64,000 nucleotides of DNA from Mycolicibacterium sphagni (GTDB lineage: Bacteria > Actinomycetota > Actinomycetes > Mycobacteriales > Mycobacteriaceae), in contig NZ_VBSB01000001.1 in assembly GCF_013337765.1 (NCBI RefSeq), forward strand, positions 106,177 through 170,176. The letters run 5' to 3'. Below are positions 8,594 through 18,339 of the stretch, in pieces. Under the pieces are notes generated by a model. The model was not told where the DNA came from. It saw only the letters and a list, made by a program, of their open reading frames with translations, and searched no databases. Position 1 is the stretch's first letter, and each line of letters opens with the position of its first letter. The position numbers and the translations under genes are program-made.

Positions 8594-11178
8594 TGGCCTT
8601 CTCGTCCGTTCTCTGCGGATCCGTTCTGAAGGTCGGAGCGCGCGGCCCGTACGCCGCCGAAGTGGCTACTGAAGGTGGCTCGGACCGCGTCGGGATCTCG
8701 TTGCGGGAGTTCAGGGGCAGGCGGCGCGGCTTCGACAACCTCGGCGGCGCCGGGGACCAGCCGGGCGCCGGGATCGCGCACCGGCAGCCCGTGTTCGGTG
8801 TGCGCCTGGACCGGAACGTTCTCCACCTCGGCCGCCGTTTCCCAACCGTTGTCCCACACCGACTTCCAGTCCTGGGGCACTACCAGGGTGTGCGGGTCGA
8901 CCATGATTTCGTTCAGCATCTTTTGATAGATGTAGTCGGTGTCGGTGCCTTCGGGCTCGGGCGCCGACAGGTCAGCGGCCAGCACGTCCATATCGCTGAT
9001 GTCGATGTTCTCCTGGCGTGCCTCCTCCGCGCGGGCGCGGGACAGGAAGAACCGTGCGGTGTCCGTCGGATGCTCGCGAGCCGGCGCGGCTTCCTCGGCG
9101 TGGGCGAACCACTGCGACGGCTGGGCGTGCGGCTCGGGTTCGGGCTGCTGCGCAGGTACCCCGGTGATGCCACTGGAACCTGGCGACCGCTGCAGCAGGC
9201 CATTGGCCTCGCCCGGCTCCGAGTCGACCACCGCGGCGAACGGCGCGGCGTAGACGTCCTCCTCGTCCCCGGTCGCCGAGGGGGCGTCATAGCGCCGTGC
9301 GTCAGCCCCGATCGGCGCGCCGTGCTCGAGCAATTTCGGCGGGATGTAGAGCTCGGCAGTGGTCCCCGAGGACGGCTCCCCTTCCACCGCGTTACGCAGC
9401 CGCACGGCCATCCCGTGCATGTGCGCGAGCCTGCCTACCACGAACAGGCCCATGTGCCGGGTGTTGTCCTGGCTGACCTCACCGCCGGCGTGCAGCCGCA
9501 TGTTGGCGATGCGCAGGTCGCTGTCGGTCATGCCGATGCCGTCATCGTGCACCTCGATGAGCAGCCCGGCGTTGCTGGTGTGTTCCGCGCTGACCCGGAC
9601 CGGTGAGATGGGCGGCGAATAGCGCAGTGCGTTGTCGATCAGTTCGGCCAGCATGTGCACCGCGTCGGCGGAGATCCGGCCGACCAGCGCCGAGTCCGGC
9701 ACCTCGCCGATCTCCACCCGTTTGTACTCCTCGACCTCGGAGACCGCTGCATTGACCGCGCTGGCCAACGGGAGCGACTCGCGGTGGTCGCGGGACACCT
9801 GCGCGCCGGCCAGTACCAGCAGGTTGGCACCGATCCGGCGCATCCGGGTGGCGAGGTGGTCGAGCCGGAAGAGGTTGTCCAACCGTTCGGGATCGTCCTC
9901 GCTCTTCTCCAGGCGATCGATGAGCGCGAGCTGCTGATCGACCAATGAGCGGTTGCGCCGCGACATCGTTTCGAACATCTCGTTGATCACCAGCCGCAGC
10001 CGCGCCTCGTCACCGGCCAGCAGCAGCGCCTGGGCGTGCAGCTCGTCGACCGCGTGCGCGACCTGGCCGATTTCCTCGGTGGTGTAGACGGCCAGCGGTT
10101 CGGGCTCGCGTTCGTCGCCGGCCCGGACCCGGGCGATGCCCTGCTCGAGATCGGTGTGCGCGACCCGCAATGCGCCGTCGCGCAGGATGCGCAACGGCCT
10201 GACCAGTGATCGCGCCACCAGGAACACGACCAGCAGCGCGATGATGAACGCCGCCGACACCAACAGTGCGTCGCGGATGACCGCGCTGCGGCGATCGCTG
10301 GCCTGCTGTTGCACGGCCGAGGTGACCTGCTCGGTGGTGGTGTTGATGACCTGGCCGGCGATGGTGTCGGTGGCTTGCAGTGACTGAAGCAAGTCGGTGT
10401 TGCCGACCAGCACCGCGTCCGGGTTGGACATGATGTCCATCCGGCGGACCATCTCGCTCTGCAGCGCCTTGGCATCCGCAGAGCCGACGCCCAGTACCTG
10501 GCTCATCCCGAACAACGTCGACGGCTCGGTGCCGGCCAGCGTGATCATCGACGTCCGGAGCTCCGGCTCGGCGAGCTCGCCGCCCTGCTGAACGAGCAGC
10601 GCCTGCATCAGCATCTGGCCGCGAGCGCCGACGGCGCGGCTCAGACCTTGCGCCTCTGCGCGCAGCCGCTCGTCGTCGAGACGCACCGAACCGTTGATCG
10701 CGTCCTCGGCGGTCAACAGGATCGGCGCGTAGGTGGTGATCCGGTCACGGAGTCCGATGGCGTTCGCCGACACAGCGCCGACGAGCTTCTGGCCGCCGCT
10801 GAGCAGGTTGGTCACCCCGGTGCGGACGTCGGGGGCGGCCTCGGTGGAATTGAGCTTGTTCTGCAGGGTGGCCTGGGCATTGTCGAATGTGCGTGTCGCC
10901 GCCGCGGTGTCCCCGCTGGAGCTGTAGGCGGACAGGACACCTTCCACCGCTTTGACGTAGCTGACGATCACCGGGATCATCTCGACGCGATCGGCGGCCA
11001 CCTGCAGATCACGCGCCGCATCGACCTCGTCCCAGATCCTGGAACCGGCGAAGACGAGCGCCAGTGCCAGCGGTATGGCCACGATCGCAAAGACTTTGCC
11101 CCGCACCGGCCAATTGGGCAGCGACCAACGCGACGGCCGCTTCGGCCGCGCGGTTGTCGGCTGTTGAGTCTGATTCAT
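8590..11178 (-). CDS. mfpE: Sensor histidine kinase MfpE (nitrate/nitrite-sensing-like domain)
   Basis: About 862 aa. A first membrane helix ([18 protein letters not shown]) is followed by an all-helical extracytoplasmic domain of the NIT type, a second helix ([23 protein letters not shown]), a HAMP segment, a dimerisation region with [10 protein letters not shown], and a HATPase domain with N box [12 protein letters not shown] and G box VHDDGIGM. The C-terminal ~200 residues are acidic and low complexity. It heads the conservon. ATG at 11178 has AGGAAAG six bases upstream; the ATG at 11196 and the longer frame to 11361 have no better signal. Type and context match Rv3365c. Confidence 0.9.
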   Translation of the reverse strand: MNQTQQPTTARPKRPSRWSLPNWPVRGKVFAIVAIPLALALVFAGSRIWDEVDAARDLQVAADRVEMIPVIVSYVKAVEGVLSAYSSSGDTAAATRTFDNAQATLQNKLNSTEAAPDVRTGVTNLLSGGQKLVGAVSANAIGLRDRITTYAPILLTAEDAINGSVRLDDERLRAEAQGLSRAVGARGQMLMQALLVQQGGELAEPELRTSMITLAGTEPSTLFGMSQVLGVGSADAKALQSEMVRRMDIMSNPDAVLVGNTDLLQSLQATDTIAGQVINTTTEQVTSAVQQQASDRRSAVIRDALLVSAAFIIALLVVFLVARSLVRPLRILRDGALRVAHTDLEQGIARVRAGDEREPEPLAVYTTEEIGQVAHAVDELHAQALLLAGDEARLRLVINEMFETMSRRNRSLVDQQLALIDRLEKSEDDPERLDNLFRLDHLATRMRRIGANLLVLAGAQVSRDHRESLPLASAVNAAVSEVEEYKRVEIGEVPDSALVGRISADAVHMLAELIDNALRYSPPISPVRVSAEHTSNAGLLIEVHDDGIGMTDSDLRIANMRLHAGGEVSQDNTRHMGLFVVGRLAHMHGMAVRLRNAVEGEPSSGTTAELYIPPKLLEHGAPIGADARRYDAPSATGDEEDVYAAPFAAVVDSEPGEANGLLQRSPGSSGITGVPAQQPEPEPHAQPSQWFAHAEEAAPAREHPTDTARFFLSRARAEEARQENIDISDMDVLAADLSAPEPEGTDTDYIYQKMLNEIMVDPHTLVVPQDWKSVWDNGWETAAEVENVPVQAHTEHGLPVRDPGARLVPGAAEVVEAAPPAPELPQRDPDAVRATFSSHFGGVRAARSDLQNGSAENGREGQ

Positions 11179-11389
11179 CCGGACTTTCCTGGTCATCGCT
11201 GCCCGTGTTGGCGACAACGGAGCTGCGCATAACCCCTGGCAATTCGTCGAGTATGACAGCGATCGTCCCGCTTCTCCATAGTCGTTACTGAACAGAGAGA
11301 TAGCAGACCGACCACGGTATTTAACGCATTGGGGTGTCGAGCAAATTGTGCTGTGGCACAACTGAGATGATCAAACCGCAGTGAAATAC

Positions 11390-11995
11390 CTAAGCTGGCC
11401 GAAGAAGCGCGACGAGAAAGTCGGAGTCATCGGTAAACGGCCGCAGGTCCCAGCTGGAGAGCAGCAGATCGGGTGTCAATCCGCCAGCGGCGGCGTCGTC
11501 GAAAAACTGGCCGAATTCATACTCGCGGCCCGCGCCGAAACCGATCGCCACTCGCCCGTCGCTCGCGAGGTGGGCGCGCAGCCGCGAGAGCACCCGGACC
11601 CGGGTGCCCGGGGCGAGAAACGTCATCACATTGCCGGCGGACACGACGATGTCGAATGGTTCGGCGATGCCTCGCGCGGGCAAGTCGAGTTCGGCGAGAT
11701 CGCCGACGAGCCAGCGCGGTCCGGGATGATCCTGGTCGGCTGCCGCGATGAGCGCGGGGTCGACGTCGACGCCGACCACTTCGTGGCCGACCGAAGCCAA
11801 ATACCCACCGACCCGGCCCGGCCCGCAGCCGGCATCGAGAATGCGGGCGCCGCGGGGTGCCATCGCGTCGACGAAGCGAGCTTCGCCGGCAAGGTCGTCA
11901 CCGGCGCTCGCCATCGCCCGAAAACGCTCGATGTACCACTGCGAATGACCGGGATCGGCCTCGACCTTCTGCATCCAGATGCTCGTCTCGACCAT
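11390..11995 (-). CDS. Class I SAM-dependent methyltransferase
   Basis: 201 aa. Motif I ILDAGCGPGRVGGYLASVG (about 53-71), the acidic residue at the end of beta-2 in VVGVDVDPALIAAA, and a post-I VGDLAELDLP block define a Rossmann-like SAM methyltransferase; the C-terminal FTDDSDFLVALLRPA resembles small-molecule methyltransferases. No substrate can be inferred. It is followed, divergently after 35 bases, by the RNA methyltransferase trmL. Confidence 0.88.
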   Translation of the reverse strand: MVETSIWMQKVEADPGHSQWYIERFRAMASAGDDLAGEARFVDAMAPRGARILDAGCGPGRVGGYLASVGHEVVGVDVDPALIAAADQDHPGPRWLVGDLAELDLPARGIAEPFDIVVSAGNVMTFLAPGTRVRVLSRLRAHLASDGRVAIGFGAGREYEFGQFFDDAAAGGLTPDLLLSSWDLRPFTDDSDFLVALLRPA

Positions 11996-12030
11996 GCCGC
12001 CATTATCCGCGTCGTCAGAGGATGGTCGTT

Positions 12031-12495
12031 GTGTTCAGAGTGATGTTCTACTCACCGCGGATCGCGCCGAACACCGGCAATGCCATCCGCATGGTGGCGG
12101 CGACCGGATGCGAACTTCATCTGGTCGAACCGTTGGGTTTTGACCTCTCCGAACCGAAGCTGCGCCGCGCCGGGCTCGACTATCACGACCTGGCATCGGT
12201 GACGGTGCACGCCAACCTCGATGACGCGTGGACGGCGGTCGGCGACGCGCGGGTGTTCGCGTTCACCGCTCACGCGGCGCGATCATCCTTCGAGATCGCC
12301 TATGAGCCGGGCGACGTGATGTTGTTCGGTCCGGAACCGACGGGGTTGGACGAGGTGATGCTGGCCGACCCGCACATCACCGAACGGGTGCGCATCCCGA
12401 TGTTGCCGGGCCGGCGGTCGCTGAATCTGTCCAACGCCGCAGCCGTGGTGGCCTACGAGGCGTGGCGGCAGCAGGGGTTCTCTGGCGCGGTCTAG
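12031..12495 (+). CDS. trmL: tRNA (cytidine/uridine-34-2'-O)-methyltransferase TrmL-like (SpoU/SPOUT)
   Basis: 154 aa, the normal size for TrmL. It opens with VMFYSPRIAPNTGNAIRMVAATGCELHLVEPLGF, then LRRAGLDYHDL, and ends with the trefoil-knot motifs LFGPEPTGL and LPGRRSLNLSNAAAVVAYEAWRQ that bind SAM. The family methylates the wobble ribose of tRNA-Leu. GTG at 12031 is chosen because AGAGGA lies eight bases upstream; an ATG at 12022 overlaps that site. Gene order next to the conservon parallels Rv3366. Confidence 0.85.
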   Translation: MFRVMFYSPRIAPNTGNAIRMVAATGCELHLVEPLGFDLSEPKLRRAGLDYHDLASVTVHANLDDAWTAVGDARVFAFTAHAARSSFEIAYEPGDVMLFGPEPTGLDEVMLADPHITERVRIPMLPGRRSLNLSNAAAVVAYEAWRQQGFSGAV

Positions 12496-12496
12496 G

Positions 12497-13138
12497 TCAC
12501 CAGGTGTCCCAGTGCGTCAACTGCTCGGCCGGCAGCCGCTTGGCGGGCTTGAAGTCGGTGCCCTTGGTGTAGGCGATCGGCCACAGACCGCCCTGGGTGT
12601 ACTGCTCGAAGGGAATGCCGAGGATCTCGGCCGCCTGCTTCTCGCCGTCGCCGATCAGGTGCAGCGTCGTGTACGCCGAGCCGAGGCCTCGCGAACGCAG
12701 GGCGAGCATGAAACTCCACACGGCGGGAATCAGGGAACCCCAGTAGGACGCCTGCATGCCGGCGGGGGCGCCGTCGGGGCGGCCCTCCAGGCACGGGATC
12801 AGGAACACCGGAGCCTTCTCGAGGTTCTCGTTGAGGTACTTGGCCGAGCTCAGCACGGAGTCCATCTGTCCATCGCGGATATCGCCCCGCACCGGCGCGG
12901 GCATGTTGAGGTAGGGCGTGCCGGTGGCCCGGTAGATATCGGCCAGCGCCTTCTTCTTGGCGGGGTCCTCGACGAACAAGAACTGCCAGCCTTGGGCATT
13001 GGATCCGGTGGGCGCCTGCAGCGCCAGATCCAGACACTCCATCAGCACCTCGCGCGGCACCGGTCGGTCGAAGTCGAGCCGCTTGCGAACCGATCGGGTG
13101 GAGGTCAGGAGTTCATCAACGGTCAGATCGAGTGTCAT
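12497..13138 (-). CDS. Nitroreductase-family oxidoreductase
   Basis: 213 aa FMN-dependent nitroreductase-fold protein. STRSVRKRLDFDRPVP near the N-terminus is the FMN phosphate-binding segment, APTGSNAQGWQFLFVED (about 42-58) is the classic flavin contact motif, and GLGSAYTTLHLIGDGEKQAAEILGIPFEQYTQGGLWPIAYT is the C-terminal half. Substrate unknown. It corresponds by position and type to Rv3368c. Ends two bases from the convergent trmL stop. Confidence 0.88.
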   Translation of the reverse strand: MTLDLTVDELLTSTRSVRKRLDFDRPVPREVLMECLDLALQAPTGSNAQGWQFLFVEDPAKKKALADIYRATGTPYLNMPAPVRGDIRDGQMDSVLSSAKYLNENLEKAPVFLIPCLEGRPDGAPAGMQASYWGSLIPAVWSFMLALRSRGLGSAYTTLHLIGDGEKQAAEILGIPFEQYTQGGLWPIAYTKGTDFKPAKRLPAEQLTHWDTW

Positions 13139-13160
13139 GCGGTGAGACTACATTCGGGCC

Positions 13161-13571
13161 ATGGCAATTGAACTGGGTCAAGAGGTGCGCGATCGGCTCG
13201 TCGGCGACAACTTCGGCTGGTTGACCACGGTCGCCAAATCCGGCCAGCCGGTGCCCAAGTTGGTGTGGTTTTACTTCGACGGCACCGACGTCATCATCTA
13301 CACCGCGCCCGGTTCGGCCAAGGTGCGCCACATCGGCTCGCATCCGCGGGTCAGCCTGAATCTGGACTCCAGCGGCGACGGCGGCGGCATCATCGTCGTG
13401 GGCGGTCCCGCGACCGTCGACAGCGAAGATGCCGACCCGCGAGACGACGCGGCGTTCTGGGCGAAATATGGTGCGCAGTCAGATCAAGCCGGGTTGACCG
13501 ACTCGATGGGCGGGTACAACCTGCGGCTGCGGATCAGCATCGACACGGTGTGGACGACCCCGACGGAGTAG
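13161..13571 (+). CDS. PPOX-class F420-dependent oxidoreductase-like protein
   Basis: 136 aa split-barrel protein of the pyridoxamine-phosphate-oxidase/F420 type (GWLTTVAKSGQPVPKLVWFYFDG, then HIGSHPRVSLNLDSSGDGG). Actinobacterial members commonly reduce substrates with F420H2 or bind F420/FMN. Divergent from the nitroreductase; counterpart of Rv3369 by order. Cofactor preference cannot be decided from the sequence. Confidence 0.85.
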   Translation: MAIELGQEVRDRLVGDNFGWLTTVAKSGQPVPKLVWFYFDGTDVIIYTAPGSAKVRHIGSHPRVSLNLDSSGDGGGIIVVGGPATVDSEDADPRDDAAFWAKYGAQSDQAGLTDSMGGYNLRLRISIDTVWTTPTE

Positions 13572-13707
13572 GGGTGGCTTGCCACATAGGCGCCGAGCGG
13601 CGCACCTCAACTGCCAAGCAGCGCAGCGTTTTTCCCCAGTCTCAGATCCATCCACAGGTCAGTTCTGCGCGCAAAAATTGTCGGCGCCACAGAGTAGTCT
13701 TTAGAAC

Positions 13708-14991
13708 ATGCGTTCGATCCATGCGGCACTTGACGCGCTCGACGCCGCGGTCGAACTTCTGGGTGCCGCTGACATCGAGGAGCTGCCCGCTCCGGAACGC
13801 TTTGCGGCTATCGAGCGGCTGGAGAGCGCCGTGCGTCGCCAGGTCGCGGTCTCGCACGAGCAGATCACCCATCTCGACCGCTACGAGGGGTGCCCGCCAA
13901 TTCCGATTGTGTTGGCCGATGTGTTGCGGATCAGCCGTGCCGCCGCCAAACGGCGGGTCAGCGATGCCGAACAGCTGACCCCGCGCACGACGCTGACCGG
14001 CGAAGCGCTCGCACCGCTACTGCCCGAGACGGGCAAGGCGTGGGAGGCCGGCCAGCTTGATGGTGAACACGTACGAGTGATTCAGAAGTTCTTTCGTGAG
14101 CTGCCCGGCCACGTCGGACCGGTCGAGATCGAGAAGGCCGAGCGCACCCTGGCCGAGCACGCCCAGGCAATGCGGCCCGATCAACTGGAGAAAGTCGCCG
14201 ACCGGCTCGCCACCCTCCTCAACCCCGACGGGAAGTATTCCGAGGAAGACCGGGCCCGTAAGCGGGGCTTTCTGTGGTGCGGTGGTCAGCGCCCCGACGG
14301 GATGAGTGTCGGGAAACTGGTGGCCACCCCGCAGCTACGCGCCGAGCTGGACGCCGTGTTCGCCAAGCTCGCCGCCCCGCAACCCGATGACCTGCGTAGC
14401 CACGCCCAACGCCAACACGATGCCCTCTCGCAGCTGGTGCGCGACCGGCTCGGAGATCCGAAACTGGGCCAGCACAACGGCCTTCCGGTCACCATGATCG
14501 TCACCACCACCCTGCAAGACCTACAAGCCGGCGCCGGCCACGCCGTGACTGCCGGTGGGACCTTGATCCCAATCACGGATCTGATTCGGATGGCCACCCC
14601 TTCCTACAATTACCTGGCGGTGTTCGACGGCGTCACCGGCCAATCGCTGTGGCTAGGGCGCAGCAAGCGGCTGGCCTCAGCCGATCAACGAATCATGTTG
14701 CTGGCCAAGTACCGTGGCTGCACCGCACCGGGCTGCACGGTCAACGGCTATAACAGCCAAGTCCATCACGCCACCAAGGATTGGAAACACGGCGGCACCA
14801 CCGACATCGACCACCTCACGCTCGCCTGCAAATGCGACAACCTCGTGGTCGAAAACGACGGCTGGGCCACCCACCAACTACCCAATGGCCAAACCCACTG
14901 GACCCCACCATCCGACGTCCCACTACGCGGCGGCACCAACGACTTCCACCACCCAGAACGATTCCTACCCAAAGACGACGAAAAGGACTAA
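13708..14991 (+). CDS. 13E12-family DUF222/HNH endonuclease-domain protein
   Basis: 427 aa. N-terminal DUF222 domain (residues about 5-310), then a C-terminal HNH nuclease domain: CTAPGCTVNGYNSQVHH supplies the first zinc cysteines and the HH, and GGTTDIDHLTLACKCDN the rest. This is the REP13E12 protein family, repeated many times in mycobacterial genomes and, in M. tuberculosis, the attachment locus for phiRv1 prophage. It is intact here and lies between the Rv3369 and dnaE2 counterparts, which are adjacent in M. tuberculosis as I recall, so it was probably inserted. Its stop is one base from the convergent dnaE2 stop. Confidence 0.9.
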   Translation: MRSIHAALDALDAAVELLGAADIEELPAPERFAAIERLESAVRRQVAVSHEQITHLDRYEGCPPIPIVLADVLRISRAAAKRRVSDAEQLTPRTTLTGEALAPLLPETGKAWEAGQLDGEHVRVIQKFFRELPGHVGPVEIEKAERTLAEHAQAMRPDQLEKVADRLATLLNPDGKYSEEDRARKRGFLWCGGQRPDGMSVGKLVATPQLRAELDAVFAKLAAPQPDDLRSHAQRQHDALSQLVRDRLGDPKLGQHNGLPVTMIVTTTLQDLQAGAGHAVTAGGTLIPITDLIRMATPSYNYLAVFDGVTGQSLWLGRSKRLASADQRIMLLAKYRGCTAPGCTVNGYNSQVHHATKDWKHGGTTDIDHLTLACKCDNLVVENDGWATHQLPNGQTHWTPPSDVPLRGGTNDFHHPERFLPKDDEKD

Positions 14992-14992
14992 C

Positions 14993-17900
14993 TCACCGGA
15001 AGTCCCGCGAGCGGGAGCCCACCTTCAAGGTGATGCGCCCCATCCGCTCGGCCATCACCGTCACCGCACCCGTGGCGTTTTGCACCTGACCGCGGATCAG
15101 CAGGGCCGAGGCGGTCTGGGCCAATTTGCGATGCCGGGTCCACACCCCCGGTGTGCACAGCACGTTGACCATGCCGGTCTCGTCCTCGATGTTCATGAAC
15201 GTCACGCCTTGCGCGGTGGCCGGCCGCTGCCGGTGGGTCACCGCACCGGCGATCAGCACCCGGCTGCCATCGGGCACCTCCAGCAGCCGGTCGGCCGGAA
15301 GCACCCCCATCGCGTCGAGATCTTCCCGCAGGAACTGGGTCGGATAGCTGTCCGGCGAGATGCCGGTGGCCCACACGTCAGCGGCGGCCAACTCCACCTC
15401 CGTCATGCCGGGCAGGGCCGGCACGTGCGACGACGAGCCGACACCGGGCAGCCGGTCAGGGCGCGCAGTTGCCGCCGCACCGGCCGCCCACAGCCCCTCC
15501 CGGCGCGTGACCGAAAAACAGCCCAGCGCCCCCGCGGTGGCCAGCGCCTCCGTCTGCGGAACCGAAAGCTGCACCCGCCCAGTCAAATCCAGTAGTGAGG
15601 CGTATGGGCCTTTCGCGTCACGCTCGTCGACGATGCACTGGGCCAGCTCGTCACCGATATGACGCACGGCGCCCAGCCCCAGCCGCACATCCAGTCCGGA
15701 GTTCTCCAACGTGGGATACGCCAGGCTGGCGTTGACATCAGGCCCGTGCACCTCGACGCCGTGTCGGCGGGCGTCGGCGACCAGCGACTGCGGCGAGTAG
15801 AACCCCATCGGCTGGGCGCGCAGCAGCGCGGCGCAGAACGCCGCCGGATGGTGCAGCTTGAACCACGAGGAGTAGTACACCAGCGAGGCGAAGCTCAACG
15901 AATGACTCTCCGGGAAGCCGAAATTGGCGAAGGCTTCCAGCTTCTCGTAGATCCGCTCGGCGATCTCGCCGGTGATACCGTGCCGCTGGGCCATCCCGGC
16001 GTAGAACCGGTCGCGCAGCCGTCGCATCTTCTCGGTGGAGCGCTTGGACCCCATGGCCCGGCGCAGCTGGTCGGCCTCAGCGGCCGAGAAGCCAGCGCAG
16101 TCCACCGCAAGCTGCATGAGCTGTTCCTGGAACAGCGGCACCCCCAACGTCTTTCGCAACGCGGGTTCCATCGACGGATGGTCATAGGTGACGGGTTCCA
16201 GTCCGTTGCGCCGCTTGATGTAAGGATGCACCGAGCCACCCTGGATGGGCCCAGGGCGGATCAGCGCCACCTCCACCACCAGGTCATAGAACACCCGGGG
16301 CTTCAGCCGTGGCAGGGTGGCCATCTGGGCTCGCGACTCCACCTGGAACACCCCGACAGAGTCGGCCTTCTGCAGCATCTCGTAGACCGCCGGTTCGGTG
16401 AGATCCAGCTGAGCCAGGTCGACCTCGATGCCCTTGTGCTCGGCCACCAGGTCGATGACGTAGTGCAGCGCCGAGAGCATACCGAGACCGAGCATATCAA
16501 ATTTCACCAAACCAATTGCCGCGCAATCGTCTTTGTCCCATTGCAGTACACTGCGATTCTCCATGCGCGCCCACTCCACCGGACACACGTCGGCGATCGG
16601 ACGGTCGCAGATCACCATGCCGCCGGAGTGGATGCCCATGTGTCGCGGCAGGTTCTTGATCTGGGTCGCCAGCTCGACCACAGGTGCGGGGATACCCTCG
16701 ACGTCCGGCGAATCGGCCCCGGAGTGCCAGTGGCTGATCTGCTTGCTCCAGGCGTCCTGCTGTCCCTGGGAAAAGCCGAGCGCACGAGCCATGTCGCGCA
16801 CCGCGCTTTTGCCCCGATAGGTGATGACGTTGGCAACCTGCGCGGCGTAGTCGCGGCCATAGCGGTCGTAGACGTACTGGATGGCCTTTTCCCGAAGATC
16901 GGATTCGATGTCGATGTCGATATCGGGCGGCCCGTCGCGGGCCGGTGACAGGAATCGTTCGAAGAGCAGTTCGTTGGCGATCGGGTCGACGGCGGTGACG
17001 CCCAGCGCGTAGCAGACCGCGGAATTGGCCGCCGATCCCCTTCCCTGACAGAGGATGTCGTTCTCCCGGCAGAACCGGGTGATGTCGTGGACCACCAGGA
17101 AATACCCCGGGAACTTCAGCGCGGCGATGATGCCGAGCTCGCGCTCGATCTGGGCGTAGGCCTCCGGCGCGCCGGCTCGCGGCCCGTAGCGCCCGGCGGC
17201 TCCGACCATCACCAGCTCACGCAGCCAGCTGTCCTCGGTATGCCCATCAGGCACGTCGAACGGTGGCAGCTGCGGCGCGATCAGCGCCAGCCCGAAGGCG
17301 CACTGCTCTCCGAGATCGGCTGCGGCGCTGACGGCTTCGGGGTGGCGTGCGAACATCATCGCCATCTCGTCACCGGAGCGCAGGTGTGAGCCACCGAGCG
17401 GGGCCAGCCAGCCGGCCGCTTCGTCCAGCGACTGGCGCGCCCGGATCGCCCCCATGGCCATCGCCAGCCGCCCGCGGCTCGGCTCGGCGAAATGTGCGCC
17501 GGTGGTGGCGACGACTCCTATCCCGAACCGCGGCGCCAGCGCCGCCAGCGCGGCGTTGCGCTCGTCGTCGAGCGGATCACCGTGGCAGGTGAGTTCGATG
17601 CTGACCCGGTCCCGGCCGAAGCGGTCGACCAGATCAGCCAGTGCCGTTTCGGCCGCCTGCGGACCACCGTCGGAAAGAGCCTGCCGGACATGACCTTTAC
17701 GGCATCCGGTGAGGATGTGCCAATGCCCGCCAGCGGCCTCGGTGAGCGAGTCGTAGTCGTAGCGCGGCTTGCACTTCTCGCCGCCGGCCAGATGCGCAGC
17801 GGACAGCTGGCGAGACAGCCGACGATAGCCCTCCGGGCCGCGAGCAAGCACCAGCAGGTGCGGACCGGGCGGGTCGGGCAGCTCGGTGCGGGCGGTGTTG

Positions 17901-18286
17901 CTCAGCGACAGTTCGGCGCCGAAGACGGTGCGCATGTCCAGTTCCTTGGCCGCCTCGGCGAAGCGCACCACGCCGTAGAGGCCGTCGTGATCGGTCAGCG
18001 CGATGGCCCGCAGGTCCAGCCGCGAGGCCTCCTCGACGAGTTCCTCCGGAGTGCTGGCCCCGTCGAGGAAGCTGTAGGCCGAATGCGTATGCAGTTCGGC
18101 ATAGGGCACGGCCGACCGCTGCGGGCGGTCGCCGATAGGCTCGTAGGGTTCCCGACGACGCGACCAGGCCGGACTGTCTCCGCCGTCGGCATGCGGCTCC
18201 CCGAGCGACAGGCCTGGGCGGCGCGGCTTGCCGTTGAGCACCCGCTCCATTTCCGACCAGCTTGGTGGCCCGTTGAACCAGTTCAC
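14993..18286 (-). CDS. dnaE2: Error-prone DNA polymerase DnaE2
   Basis: About 1097 aa C-family polymerase. PHP domain at the N-terminus (YAELHTHSAYSFLDGASTPEELV), catalytic palm with the acidic triad in PDIDIDIESD, and a C-terminal OB fold (LIAGAVTHRQRPATAQGVTF). With ImuA'/ImuB it makes the mycobacterial SOS mutasome. The start is set at GTG 18286 (VNWFNGPPSW), which matches the recalled M. tuberculosis N-terminus; the upstream ATG at 18307 sits inside a LexA box and is excluded. The LexA box at 18300-18315 is 14 bases upstream of the GTG, so expression should be DNA-damage induced. Confidence 0.95.
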   Translation of the reverse strand: MNWFNGPPSWSEMERVLNGKPRRPGLSLGEPHADGGDSPAWSRRREPYEPIGDRPQRSAVPYAELHTHSAYSFLDGASTPEELVEEASRLDLRAIALTDHDGLYGVVRFAEAAKELDMRTVFGAELSLSNTARTELPDPPGPHLLVLARGPEGYRRLSRQLSAAHLAGGEKCKPRYDYDSLTEAAGGHWHILTGCRKGHVRQALSDGGPQAAETALADLVDRFGRDRVSIELTCHGDPLDDERNAALAALAPRFGIGVVATTGAHFAEPSRGRLAMAMGAIRARQSLDEAAGWLAPLGGSHLRSGDEMAMMFARHPEAVSAAADLGEQCAFGLALIAPQLPPFDVPDGHTEDSWLRELVMVGAAGRYGPRAGAPEAYAQIERELGIIAALKFPGYFLVVHDITRFCRENDILCQGRGSAANSAVCYALGVTAVDPIANELLFERFLSPARDGPPDIDIDIESDLREKAIQYVYDRYGRDYAAQVANVITYRGKSAVRDMARALGFSQGQQDAWSKQISHWHSGADSPDVEGIPAPVVELATQIKNLPRHMGIHSGGMVICDRPIADVCPVEWARMENRSVLQWDKDDCAAIGLVKFDMLGLGMLSALHYVIDLVAEHKGIEVDLAQLDLTEPAVYEMLQKADSVGVFQVESRAQMATLPRLKPRVFYDLVVEVALIRPGPIQGGSVHPYIKRRNGLEPVTYDHPSMEPALRKTLGVPLFQEQLMQLAVDCAGFSAAEADQLRRAMGSKRSTEKMRRLRDRFYAGMAQRHGITGEIAERIYEKLEAFANFGFPESHSLSFASLVYYSSWFKLHHPAAFCAALLRAQPMGFYSPQSLVADARRHGVEVHGPDVNASLAYPTLENSGLDVRLGLGAVRHIGDELAQCIVDERDAKGPYASLLDLTGRVQLSVPQTEALATAGALGCFSVTRREGLWAAGAAATARPDRLPGVGSSSHVPALPGMTEVELAAADVWATGISPDSYPTQFLREDLDAMGVLPADRLLEVPDGSRVLIAGAVTHRQRPATAQGVTFMNIEDETGMVNVLCTPGVWTRHRKLAQTASALLIRGQVQNATGAVTVMAERMGRITLKVGSRSRDFR

Positions 18287-18299
18287 CCGATCGACCTTA

Positions 18300-18315
18300 T
18301 CGAACATATGTTCTA
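18300..18315. promoter_or_regulatory. LexA (SOS) box between dnaE2 and helD
   Basis: TCGAACATATGTTCTA matches the mycobacterial/Gram-positive SOS box TCGAAC-N4-GTTCGA with one mismatch in the last half-site. It lies 14 bases upstream of the dnaE2 start and 15-24 bases upstream of the divergent helicase-like gene, so one LexA dimer could affect both. Confidence 0.85.
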
Positions 18316-18339
18316 TGCGCAGCCACGGAAATGAGGGCC

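Noticed and set aside
15659..16948. 429-codon plus-strand frame inside dnaE2
   Set aside because: Low-complexity antisense shadow; the dnaE2 catalytic motifs are on the other strand.
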